The notes beneath the pieces are model-generated. The model was not told where the DNA came from and made no database searches. It saw nothing but the letters and a program-made list of their open reading frames with translations. DNA of 64,000 nucleotides from Adiantum capillus-veneris (Eukaryota > Streptophyta > Polypodiopsida > Polypodiales > Pteridaceae). Positions 1 through 10,410 of the stretch are shown piece after piece (the stretch's first letter is position 1; every line of letters starts with the position of its first letter). The DNA lies in the NCBI GenBank assembly GCA_014529385.2, contig CM043958.1, positions 90,605,025-90,669,024 on the forward strand. The letters run 5' to 3'. Both the position numbers and the translations under genes were made by a program.

Positions 1-760
1 TCCTACTCTCTCTATAGCACTACGGAGTGTCTATGGACATACTGTTTTGGGGTAAGACCCGACAGGTGATTGCTACATCACCCCATAGGCATTAAGGATC
101 ACAGTTTGATCTGCATTGAGGATCACAATTGATCTCTCCCAGTTATACTTTCAAGGAAAGAATTCCGCAATCTACCATGCGGTAGCAGACGAACACACTT
201 TTCAAGTTGATTCCACTCAATCTGTACACGGTTAACTATGTTGGTTACCGTTATCTGCCAGTTGAGCAGTTTCTACAAAGAGTCTTATCAATGGGTTTGA
301 TTACGTAGATTCTAATCCAAGAGCTTGGATTGCAAAGGCAACAACCAGGCTTCACAGTGCAATGCTATTTGTTTTTTCAGGTAGGGGACATGCTCCTCCC
401 CATTTGAATACAGGTAAGTGAACATTACGTTCGAATCTCCAGGTATGCATCTATTGATTTGGTGTTATTCCTAGTATGCTTTGCTTGGTTTTTCAAGACG
501 TATAAGTACGCTTGAATGTTACAGAGTCATGCCAAGGGCATGTTGGCTCAAAGTATTTTGGTCCAAGTATCTAATCTAAAAGCAATCAAATTCATAAGCA
601 TTTATTGCCCTTTTTGGAGTTTACGCATGTTGCGACTAGGTAGTCTCTTCATGTATAACTCATGTTCTCAACCTTGAACACTCATTAGGGTGGGGTTATT
701 TACTGAGGATGCAAATTGGTACCAAGTCAAGGACTTAAATTGGCTGATGAGTTATGTCAG
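1..760 (+). mobile_element. Family A non-autonomous LTR element, 3'-internal fragment
   Basis: This is plus-oriented internal sequence of the dispersed family A. The same sequence recurs at about 15,030-15,400 and 23,960-24,480 (plus) and at 26,100-26,700, 31,500-32,120, 36,840-37,470 and 54,800-55,260 (minus). The match to the 3' half of the copy at 29,839-35,260 stops sharply at 760, after GTTATGTCAG, where the 1-kb LTR of the next element begins, so that element inserted into or replaced this copy. No protein is encoded. The upstream part of the fragment lies outside the window. Confidence 0.7.
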
Positions 761-1384
761 TGTTAAAGCGGTTACGCCGCTAGCGGAAGCTAAATGGCGA
801 GAACTCAACCAACTACAGAACTTGTCAGACGAGGACGGAGCTTGACCCGTAGGCGCATGGTAACAACTAGGTGGGTGTCAAATCACCTACTCGACCTTCT
901 AATGACAATCACTACTAAGGAAATCAAATCTAAGTTCTAAAATACGCAAGTGACTGAAATCCGTACTACGAACAAATGCTATACGAAACAGGATCTAGAA
1001 ACATTGAATCGATCTCAAACTCAAGGGGAAGTCTATACACTAGGTAAGAACAACACCCTAAAGACTTGAACTGCAAACTCAACCTATAACCACTCCGTGC
1101 GGTAAACGCGTATGAAGACAGGCCGAAATATACAGGTGACCGAAACATGACCCTGATAGTACTAATGTGTAACTCTACTCGTTGTGGTTCTATAGATATG
1201 TTGCACGCTCAATTCCGACACACGAGTTGGAAGAAAACTCACACCGAAGCTCGTAGGAACTTACCACACATAGAAGCCGATAGCGCGCCCTCTTGGTATC
1301 TGTGCGTAGCTCTCGCCGTTGCTAACACAATGGCGGTGTCGCTTCTCCAATGGCGGCTCCATAGCTCGCGTAGCAAGTAGATAA

Positions 1385-1473
<89 letters not shown>

Positions 1474-1760
1474 ACACAGTCACGGCGCTCAAAAACTCAC
1501 TTTGATTAATAATCTGAATCTCCTTAGGTTACAAAAACTTTGGCTTATATACCTCAGCCTTGGAGGTGAGAACATCTCTAACTAATTACATCATCAAGTG
1601 AAATTACTTCGGGATTACAAGCTGGAAACTCAATTGAGTTCCGTTACTTAATGAATGGCTCAAATCAAAATTAATGTCGGAAAGACATTTATTACAATCA
1701 ATGGTTACAAAATGATGAGTGTGAGCAAAAATGTGGGTGTGATCCTCTGCTGGCTCAACA
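761..1760 (-). repeat. 3' LTR of element 1
   Basis: Read on the minus strand it starts TGTTGAGCC immediately after a polypurine tract and ends in ...CTTTAACA, the TG...CA ends expected of an LTR, with a TGTT/AACA inverted terminal repeat. A TATATAAG box lies on the minus strand at 1,544-1,551, a plausible Pol II promoter, followed by a long GA tract in the transcribed half. The 5 bp outside the end are GTCAG (756-760). No matching LTR or flank was found at the other end of the element, so this may be the only surviving LTR. Confidence 0.7.
1387..1471. repeat. (CT)n microsatellite, about 85 bp
   Basis: Uninterrupted CT dinucleotide tract inside the element 1 LTR, downstream of its TATA-like box in the direction of transcription (a GA tract in the RNA). 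Confidence 0.95.
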
Positions 1761-1774
1761 CTCCCCCCCTCCGC
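1761..1774 (-). other. Polypurine tract of element 1
   Basis: The minus strand reads GCGGAGGGGGGGAG directly before the TG that opens the LTR. This is the expected position and composition of the plus-strand DNA primer of an LTR retrotransposon, and it fixes the orientation and 3' end of the element. Confidence 0.75.
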
Positions 1775-1809
1775 GTTCATGTCGTCCCTAACATGACTTT
1801 TATGCTTAG

Positions 1810-4800
1810 TCAATAAAGTCCTGTCGTCTTGAGCATCTGTAAATGTGATTCGTATCGTAGGTTGCCGATGGTCAAGGTTGGGCCGAATATTTTGCTATCG
1901 TGGGTGAAAAAGCCGGTGTAGAAAGCTTCTTCGAATGTTTGCATGTGGAAGCTAGGCAAAAACATAATCCTTTGGTATAGGAGGTGTAACACTTTTGGAG
2001 AAGGCTGCAATGAAAGATCGTACATCATATCAGTCACCGTGTCGGCCGTCGATAGTAGACTCGAGGTCGTGGCTTTATCTGGCGCGAACACTTCAATGCA
2101 AGCTAAGAGAGTCCTGCAGATTTTCTTGAGCATCTGACATGAAAGGTCAAGAGAGCCAGTAAAGAGCTTGATGGTGCCCGTTAGGGTTTTCACCATGTAG
2201 GCTTTACCTATTCTCTCTCCTGCCTTTGGTCCTGGCATCCTGGGATAATTAAGCCAATTTGGCTTCTTTTCTGCAATCCTGCCATGCTCTTTCCAGTTTC
2301 TGACTCTTGGCACCGGGCAGAAGGTTGCATCCTCCCGAATCTCCTTTGGTGCCTCCACCAAGTAGATGAGGTAGGCTGGGTATTTGTTTAGCCAACCTTT
2401 CCTCCATCTAGGTTGTGAATCTACTATCTTCTTTGATTGTTCCTCCTTTGTGATGTCGCCTTCCTAAAAAGCGACATACTGCTCCCCTTCTAGTCTCTTT
2501 TTCGTCTTTAGCACTTCAAATTTCATCAAAGGGAAAGGCAGGCTGGGTTGCATCCACTGTTCATGGAGCACTTTTGTGTCTAGTCCCTGAAGTCTAATGG
2601 AGATTAGGAGTCTCCTCTCCCATTCCATTTCTGCCTTGGCACTCTCCTTTGCTGACTTTTCTATTTGGTCATGGAGCCTTCGTTCTTCTTCTTCAGAGAT
2701 TCTTGAAGTCGAGGCCACCTCTTGAGCTGGGGCTGGATCTTCAATTGTGGTTGCCTCTCCAGTTTCTGGTAGCTCTATGGCTGCTCCACCTGATTCTTCT
2801 TGTGGTGTCTCTGTCTCTCTTCTTTGTTGCTCTTGTAGATCTTGGAGCTGTTTGCGGAGGGCCTCATTCTCTGTTCGTAGTGTTTGATTTTCTAATGTGA
2901 GCCTCTCCTCTGCGGCCAATGATCCCTCCGCAATGTGCAACCTTTGCACTTGCTCTAATCTTAGCTCTCTTTGTAAGCTTCGGACCTGGTCTTCCAAAAC
3001 TGGTACGATAGCTCCTTCTTGTTCGGTTCCTGCTCTGCTAGCTCTAGGGGTAGACCTGAGTCTAGTGATTGTTCTTTCTTGGAGCTCGACTCTTTCCCTT
3101 AGCTCAATGAGCTCATCCTTAGCCGCCTCCAACTCATCCTCTATCCGCTCCCTTGCTTCCTGTTCACTTGTTACTTCTCTTGAAGCCTCGGCTAGCTGGA
3201 GTACCAAGCCGTCTCTCTCGTTTTCCGCGTCATAGAGTGATGCTTTATGACTTTCAGACTCAGTCATAGCATTCTCTAAATTTCTCTGCAACTCTGCTTC
3301 CCTTTGTTTGGCTGTCTCAATCTCTACTTCCTTTGCCTTGGACCTTTCTTTTATCTTGCTGAGCAGTTCATGCACCATGTGCATGTCGTTTTCATCATCA
3401 TCTGTCAACTCCAAAGCTCTTTCCGCCACCACCTCCACTGGCTTTGGCTCTTCTAGTACTTTCGGTTCATCCAATTTCTCTTCACTTTCTTTTTTACTCT
3501 TTGTCTTTTTCTCCGTCCCTCTCCGTTCATCTTGTTTTGGTAGGGTGATCCCATAAACTGCCTCAAGGGCCTCTTCTTTGGTGTATCCTATCTCTACCAG
3601 ATCCTCATAATCATTTTTCTTTTGCTGAACTGGATCTATCTTCTTTTCTTTGGTCTCGGCTTCTGGCTTTTCCAAAACATCTGTGTCCACCTCTACTGTG
3701 GTCTCTTCCACAATTTTTTCCGTCTTCTTCGGGCTTGGTACATCAGTCATAGAGGGATGTTTGTCCTCAGCTTCCTTGGCTTTCCCTTTGTCGGCTTGCC
3801 CATCTTTCTCTTGAGGCTTAGTAGACCCATCTACTTTCCTTTTCCCCTTGTCATCTTTTTTCAGCTCAGCTTTCAATTGTTGTACCTCCTCTTCAGTGTA
3901 TGGTTCGACAGGTTGCTGCTCTAAAATAGCCTCTGACTCCTCATAAGCTTTAATATATTGATCGTATTGATCAATATGTGGTCTGGCCGAGCTAGTTCCA
4001 ACCTTAGTGGGGTCTGGCACCCACTTTTCTTCAAAGTCACCCTTTAGAGCTCTTTCCGCTCTAAAATGCTCCACTAATCTTTCCATTCTTGCCGCTTTCT
4101 GACTTTTGGTTTGCTTGGGAGCAACCTTCTTCTTTACTTTCTTCTTAAGTGGCTCGTCCACATCCTCTTCAGGTTCTGAAACTACTTCTAGTTTCCGGCG
4201 TGCTCTTGTGGATGCCCTCTTGGATACTTCGGGTTGTTCTTCCTCCTCGTCGGCTTCTCTAAGCCACTCATACTGGGAGGGAGCCTTTGGTCACTGATCT
4301 CTAGCTCCAATAGCTTCATAAGCTATTCTTGTCAGAATTTCCGCTCCTCCTATTTATTTTGGCTTCTCGTTGTGCATGGCAATTACTTGCTCGTGGATGT
4401 GTTGAGCGTAATTCACCTCTTTTGGCATATTGCTCTTTAATGCCCATGTGATGGTGGTCGCAATGGCATGGGGTGGTGTCGTATACTTTTGTGGTCTTTT
4501 ACTGCAAACATGAAGAAATTGGTTGTACAGTCGGCAAAGGGTTGCCGCTCTTGGGTCCGCCATATCTCCATAGGTCGCATTCTGTTTCTTGGGCCCATAG
4601 ACCTCTATGGCCTCCCTTCTTTCCCTGACCGAGCTCCCTTTGTTGTGCAGCTTCAATGCGTCTGCAATTAGCTGTGGAGTGATCTGTAGTTCTACATTTT
4701 CTCCATCCATGGCTGTCACTGTGGCTTTTCCATCCTTCTGAATGGATGTTGCCAACTCGTACACTCTTCTTGTATCCACACCTGATGGTCTCGAGGTGAA

Positions 4801-5085
4801 GAAGCTGTGCAAGTCTGCCCTTTCCAGGTACCTGCTGATGTCTTCTGATCTGCTATAATCTACCAATTCCTGTGGGATCATCGGTACATCCACCGCTTGC
4901 CCTTGAGGATCTCTGAAAGTCCCCTTGTAGATCTTTATTCCCTCTTTCTCCAATACTGCTTCCTCCACCCAAGTTTTGGTTGGCTTGAGGGTTTCTGCTG
5001 GAATGTCAAAGGGTTCCGCTTTTGCAATAGCATCTTTGATTGTCGGTCTTTTTCTCTTCGTTGCCGATGACTTGGTGGAATCCAT
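1810..5085 (-). pseudogene. Long 3' accessory ORF with central coiled coil (element 1)
   Basis: One frame from ATG at 5,085 to the stop at 1,810 spans about 1,091 codons and is broken only by three in-frame stops: TAA at 4,354-4,356, TGA near 4,291 and TAG at 2,464-2,466. No frameshift is seen. Residues 1-243 are globular and resemble the domain annotated as putative plant transposon protein in Athila-type elements, with a pattern like the segment ending DADALKLHNKG-type leucine/alanine helices; this is a weak match made by eye. The middle is very rich in K and E, then forms a long heptad-like coiled coil (about 280-480 residues into the 565-residue middle block). The last 183 residues look globular. 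There is no obvious transmembrane segment, so it is not a clear env gene. It sits where Athila/Tat elements carry extra 3' ORFs, ending about 35 bp before the polypurine tract. Its function is unknown. Confidence 0.6.
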
Positions 5086-7896
5086 GGATCCTGTAACTCC
5101 AATTTCAGAAGTTAGCGTCTTTTTAGTACTGAAAGCCGAAGTGAAGCTTTTAACTATCCAAATGACTTGAAAATTGAAACATGAGCTATTCAGGGCCTAA
5201 GGATGCAAGGTAGGTGAAAATATATGCAAAATGGGCTCAAAATCATGCTGGAGACATCATACGCGTATGATGTTTTTTGTGTCAAAATGACTTCATATTG
5301 GTTGTGCTTGTAGCTGATAGTGTATATATGATTATCATATGCTTGGATTTGAGTTTGGATCCCATTTGGTCAAGTTTTGGCCAATTTAGTCCAGTTCCGG
5401 CTCTTGGCAAAATTTTGAAAGGGAATTGGATTTTATAATCCAAATTGGATAAAACTTGGTGGTTCACTTTCAAATGGCATGTAGATCACTTCTGTTTGGT
5501 GGTTGAAGCCCTGAGGTGCCAAAATCACATAGTGAGACATCATACGCGTATGATGTCTTTTAGTGTATTTTTGGACCAAATTTCTCTATAAGCTTGGATT
5601 TGGCTTTAGATAGGCTTATTCAGTGGATTTATGAAGTTTGGATAGATTTTGGGCTAAAATTGGCTCTGGAGACAACATACGCGTATGATATTTTTTTCAT
5701 CAATTTTGCATGGGATTGGTTCTGTGGACTCCCCATGTACTAGTGAAGGACTGTCTCTACTCAAATCTTGGTTTGGACTTGAGTATGTTGGATTTGGGCC
5801 AAAAATAGGCTTTAGGTGAAGGATTTTCCCTCAATAGGGCTACTGGGGTGATCCTCTTGACCAAATGGTTCCAAATTTCATATGTAGCATGTATTAGATA
5901 TATATGATGGATGTATGATGACAAATGAGCAGTTTTGGCTCTGTAAGTGCAAATAGACATCATACGCGTATGATGTCTTTTGTGTCAAAATGGTGCTTTT
6001 TGGTTCCAGATAGCTTGTAGATGTGTTTAACAACAATCCTACAAAGTTTCAATGAGTTTGGTGTTATTTTGACAAAATTAGGACCAAAAATCAATTTTAT
6101 GGCCTACTTTGCGTCTTTTTTGTTTTCCTTGGGTTTTCTAACTCCAATTCTCATGATACTTGGTTCATAGGATGTGAGTAACATGTGGAATGAGGCTATG
6201 CACTCAAATGTTGAAATGGATGTGAAATTCATGCTGTGAGACATCATACGCGTATGATGTCTTTTCTTGAAATGTTGGTCTTTTTGTGCAAAGAATTCTT
6301 TGTGCTAGTGCCCTAAGCCCTGCTAACTAGTTTTCAACTTAAAAAGTCATCAGTTTAGCTAAAAAGCCCCCTTATAGGCATTTCAGTCTCCGAAGTCGTC
6401 TTTTTGCCTTGGAGTTGAATTTCTTCAACTTTTCTTCTCGAGAGTTGCATTTCCAGCTCATTGGATATGTTGTGAAGCCATCTATTTGGTTGAACTTGAC
6501 TTTGGCTCCCCGTTCTCCATCTTTCTCCCTTTGGTTGCCCGAAAGCGTCTTTTTCACCATCGGTAAGTGAATCAGCTTTCTTTTGGGTTTTGCTTGCAAA
6601 CATAAGTCATCAATAGTTACTTGAAGCTGCTTGTGAAGTTTCATTTCATTCGGTCGTCAATTTCAGCCGTTATGCCAAAATGACGCTTTGTGTGTCTGTC
6701 GTCGAATCGGTTGTTTTGACCCACTTTTGGTGGTCCAAACCTGGAGATACTCCATGGTTGCATTGCCCTCGATGTTGTTAAGCTTCCTGAGAAGTTTTGT
6801 GTCGTTTCGACAACTTTTTCCTGTTTGCCTCTTGCAGGCTCTGTTGACCTAGGGTTTTTCCAGTCGTTCTTTCTCGAGCTTTGAGTGTTAGAAACCCATC
6901 TTCTATACTAGGGTAACCCACCTATAAGTTCTTGCAAGGTTTGGTTAGGCGGTTGTGCCACTACCTAGCATTCTACCGCATTCCCCGTCTGCTCTTGTTT
7001 CTTGGTTTTGCTCAGTTTTCGCGACAAAAGTTAATGATAAGCATCAAAAGCTTATGGCAACGAGTCTACCTCTCATGTCTGGTGTCCTCTGAGCTCTCGT
7101 AGCAGTCGTAGAAGGATGTAGAAGGTTGGATGCTCCTGTGTGCTCTTTGCTCTCTCCAAGTGGGTAATAGTGCAAATGAGCTTGTAAGTGAAGTCAAAAA
7201 TACTTAACTTTGGACTTCCTGGATCACTTGTTACCAAATTTGACATGTGCTCCTATCTCGTCGTGAAATGCACTTTAGGATTTGAAATTTCTCAATTTGG
7301 ACTCCGTTTGACCTTTTTCTGAGAAATCTGTCCACTTTGCCAAAATTCTGTCATTTCGGGCTTTCCGCAACTTTTCTCGAATTGTACTCAATTTTTACCA
7401 TGGGTTGCCCTTGTCATTAGGATCATCACCATCTATTCTTTTCTTTTTTCTGATCTCGTTTCACCTGCTTTTTTATTTTTATTTTACTTTTATCAAGAAA
7501 ATCATAAAAAATAAAGGAAAATAGTAAATTGAAGCCAAAAAATTCCAAACATACACAATAAATAGCTGGTAACCCTGTGTATATGAATATACACTTATTT
7601 GTGATTTCTGGACTTGGATTACCACTTTTTAGCTCCAAAAACACTCTTATTTACTGATATTTACACATCTAGAGACCCAAATTCATCATTTGATCTCTTC
7701 TTGTTGCAAAACAAGGTATATAAGGGCATAAATATTATCAATATCCGCAATCAAACATAAAAATTGCGAAATCATGTAAGACACTGCCCTTGTAATATAA
7801 TTTTTGTTTTTCTTTGTTTTTGTCGCTTGTAGCTGCTTTGTAGCTCCTGTATACCTGTATACCTCCCCCCCTCCTAGTCTGAGTCCTCCTGGACGA
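5086..7896 (-). other. Non-coding spacer between pol-side ORFs and the 3' ORF
   Basis: About 2.8 kb without a credible gene. It holds the palindromic repeats at 5,253-6,261 and AT-rich sequence at 7,430-7,560. Near 7,866 a minus-strand G-rich purine run resembles a second polypurine tract, followed by a TATATA-like box around 7,713. An internal polypurine tract or a relic LTR is possible, but no matching LTR was found. Short frames at 6,355-6,644 and 7,426-7,644 show no recognisable domain. Confidence 0.5.
5253..6261. repeat. Five copies of a 22-bp palindrome at about 284-bp spacing
   Basis: The 20-bp core ACATCATACGCGTATGATGT occurs at 5,253-5,274 (last outer base changed), 5,536-5,557, 5,956-5,977 and 6,240-6,261. 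A diverged copy lies at 5,671-5,692. Three copies are perfect 22-bp palindromes. Start-to-start spacings are 283, 135, 285 and 284 bp, so this is a diverged tandem array with one shortened unit. Sequence just after the palindrome is also partly shared (TTTTGTGTCAAAATG in two units). It lies in the spacer of element 1. Confidence 0.85.
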
Positions 7897-8979
7897 CTAT
7901 GAAGTGTCTGTGGGCGAAGCATTGTAGTTTTTTTGGTCATAAGTTCCCAATGCAATTGTAGAGCGATGATACAACAGTCTTTCCAATAAAGCTGCTCTTT
8001 GTTTGATTGAAGGATTGGTGGTCGGGTTTTGGGTTGGTTTTGGCACTTCGGTAGTAGAATCAATAGATGGATTCTTCTTTACCTTGTTGTTCTTTTTTAC
8101 AATCCAAATCTGCTTCCGCTTCGCTTGTGCTTGCCACAAACTCTTTGCGACCCAAACCTGCTTTGTTCTTTGTGTTGATTTCCTCGCCTTGAAATACCTA
8201 GGATTTTCCGTGGATTGTACTGAAGGGAGTTCCTGTTTACAAATCCTTGGGATCCAAATTTGCTTGCTATAGCTTTGTGCCGTCATGAACTTCTTTGGAA
8301 TCCAGATCTGTTTCACTGTCCATGATTGTCTGGAATCACTCTATTGTCTGGTATTGAAGATTCTGTTTTCCACCTTTGTGTTCTCTGGCACAACCTTTTT
8401 TGGTCTCCATACCAACTTTGACTCCGTTTTTTCCCAAGGTTGAGCTGTTATATTATTGCTTGTCTTCCTTATCCAATGTTGAGAGTTCCTCGTCGAAGAG
8501 CAATCCAGTTGTATCGAAACTTTTGGTTGCCATTGCTTCTTCTTTTTCTCTGGTTGTTGTTTACCTTTGTTCTTGGATTCTTCCTTTGGAGTTGGCTCTG
8601 CTCCTTTAGTGAACTTAACTTATTCACTTTCACCTTCGTATTTGATAAGCACTGATTTAGAACTCCAGTCAATCATTGCATTGTATTGCTTCTGCCATGG
8701 TTGTCCTAGCAATAATGGATGTTGTGTAGCTTGGTCTTCAACCACGTAAAACACATGAGGATACACATACTGGTTAATCTGTATATGTAAAACTCTGCAT
8801 CCGACAGTTTTGATTGAATTCTCATAGTAACTCTTTAACTCTTTCTTGGAAATTTGTAATTTAGTGTCATTTGTCAATTCCCAATTGATACAACCTTCCT
8901 GCAACCAATTGAAGATTCTTGGATTGCTGAATAGCAATATGTTTCTGGTTGTATTCTCTTCTATCAAACTCTCCTCCAT
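7897..8979 (-). pseudogene. Second retropepsin-like module with W-[IV]-P-K repeats (element 1)
   Basis: A single frame of about 360 codons is broken by in-frame stops TAA (8,620-8,622) and TAG (8,341-8,343). The upstream part contains LLLGQPW followed by AMIDW, the C-terminal hhG strand/helix signature of a retropepsin. The D-[ST]-G active-site half is absent, apparently removed together with integrase. The downstream part is basic and carries five spaced tryptophan motifs: LVWRPKK, QIWIPKK, QIWIPR, QVWVAK and QIWIVKK. The canonical element protease is elsewhere (11.4 kb), so this is an extra protease-fold module in an accessory ORF. The same domain pair, with an intact active site, makes up the main ORF of element B (17,214-18,737). 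Its role is unknown; nucleic-acid or particle binding by the basic Trp repeats is a guess. Confidence 0.55.
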
Positions 8980-10410
8980 AGGTTAATAGGGTAACGACAT
9001 TTTGAGACCACTTCGGTATCATTTCTATGTTGAACAAGTACGCGTCTGGCATGTCGTCATCTACTGCTATAGGGTCTTCTCCATTCGTCAATCGCGAAAG
9101 ATGATCAGCTCTAAGATGTGTTTTTCCTTTCTTTACTACTACCGTGAAGTCGAATTCCAGTAAGATAATGAACCATCTCACCATTCTCCTAGTATTGCAT
9201 GGTTTATTCACTAGGTAGAGCAAGGCTTGGTGATCCGTAAAAAATACAAACTTGTTGGCTAGAAGATAATGCCGAAATTTCTTCACAGCATATATCATTC
9301 CTAATCCCTCTCGCTCTGTTGTGGTGTAATTCTTCTCTGCATTGTTGAGCTGTCGACTGGCGTAACAGATAGGAAAATCCATGTTTCCTTCTTCTGGCTG
9401 AGCCAGAATGCATCCTATTGCATATGCCAAAGCATCTATATGCACATGGAATATCTTCTCCCAATCTAGTGATTTCAAGACTGGAGCAGTAATGAGTGCC
9501 TCTTTCAATTTCTTGAATGATTCCTCACACTCCTCTGTCCATTCAAAGTTCACTATTAGCCTGTAAAGTGGTTGGCCTATTATAGCGTACATGTAAATGA
9601 ATCGTCTATAATATCCGCAATGTCCCATAAAGCTCTGTACTTGTTTCGCATTGGTTGGTCTAGGCATATCCACTATAACTTTTATCTTCTCTAAATCCGT
9701 GGATATTCCGTTTTGTGAGACAATATGTCCCAGAATTCTGCCTTGTCAGACCATAAACACACATTTCTCAGGATTGAGACAAATGCGATATGTCCTACAT
9801 TTCTCAAATACTTTTCTTAGGTGTTCTAGATGCTCATCTCTCAGAAGAGAATGTACACATAAGTCATCCATGTATATTTCTAGAAACAACCTTAAGTATT
9901 CTTTGAAAGCATGCGTCATCAGCCTTTGGAAGGTTGCGGGAGCATTGGTTAGACCAAAAGGCATAACCCAATAAGCATAAATTCCCCACTCCGTTGCAAA
10001 AGCTGTTTTATGTTGATCTGCCGGTGCTATGGCTAGCTGGTTATATCCTGAAAAACCATCAAGAAAGGAGTATGTTGTTTTCCCTAATACACGCTCTAGA
10101 ACATGATCAGTTATCGGCAGGGGATAATTGTCCCTGATTGTTGCAGCATTCACTTTCTTTAAGTTGACACACACTCGGAGTTTTCCGTTCTTCTTGGGTA
10201 CCACCACAATTGGAGATACCTTCCTATCCTCTATTGTGAATTTCCTGTAGTGGGAGGGAACATCCATGTTTTCCTTGATTTTGGCGTTTTCGTCCTCTCC
10301 ACTCTCAATTTCTGTCGTCCAAACTTCTTTCAGCGTTTTCTTGAGCTCTCTGTACTTATTTCTACGTTCTAACTTGGACTCCGTGTGTTCTCTGTTGCTT
10401 GTTCTTTTCT
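8867..10410 (-). pseudogene. Reverse transcriptase-RNase H region of element 1
   Basis: The RT part has [35 protein letters not shown] and the catalytic YMDD, all typical of Ty3/gypsy RT and closest by eye to Athila/Tat. An in-frame TGA separates RT from the continuing GRILGH and GYYRRF thumb/connection region at 9,673. CGA to TGA would explain that stop. RNase H follows with the conserved HVHIDA-type strand, CYASRQL, TTEREGL and FFTDHQAL motifs, then the linker ending GRLYQLGIDK, where integrase should begin but does not. The N-terminal fingers of RT look shortened. The RT frame opens near 10,410 and is shifted relative to the upstream protease ORF. It is not functional as it stands. Confidence 0.85.

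Noticed and set aside
2649-4440. Several plus-strand frames of 60-112 codons opposite the 3' ORF
   Set aside because: They mirror the K/E-rich and coiled-coil codons of the minus-strand ORF and have low-complexity Leu/Ser/Phe composition with no domain.
5253-6261. Regularly spaced palindromes as a CRISPR-like array
   Set aside because: Spacing is about 284 bp with related spacers in a plant retrotransposon; CRISPR arrays have 25-40 bp spacers and are prokaryotic.
7845-7870. Second polypurine tract and an LTR start near 7,868
   Set aside because: The following sequence starts TATACAGG rather than TG and does not match the 761-1,760 LTR, so a separate element boundary is not supported.
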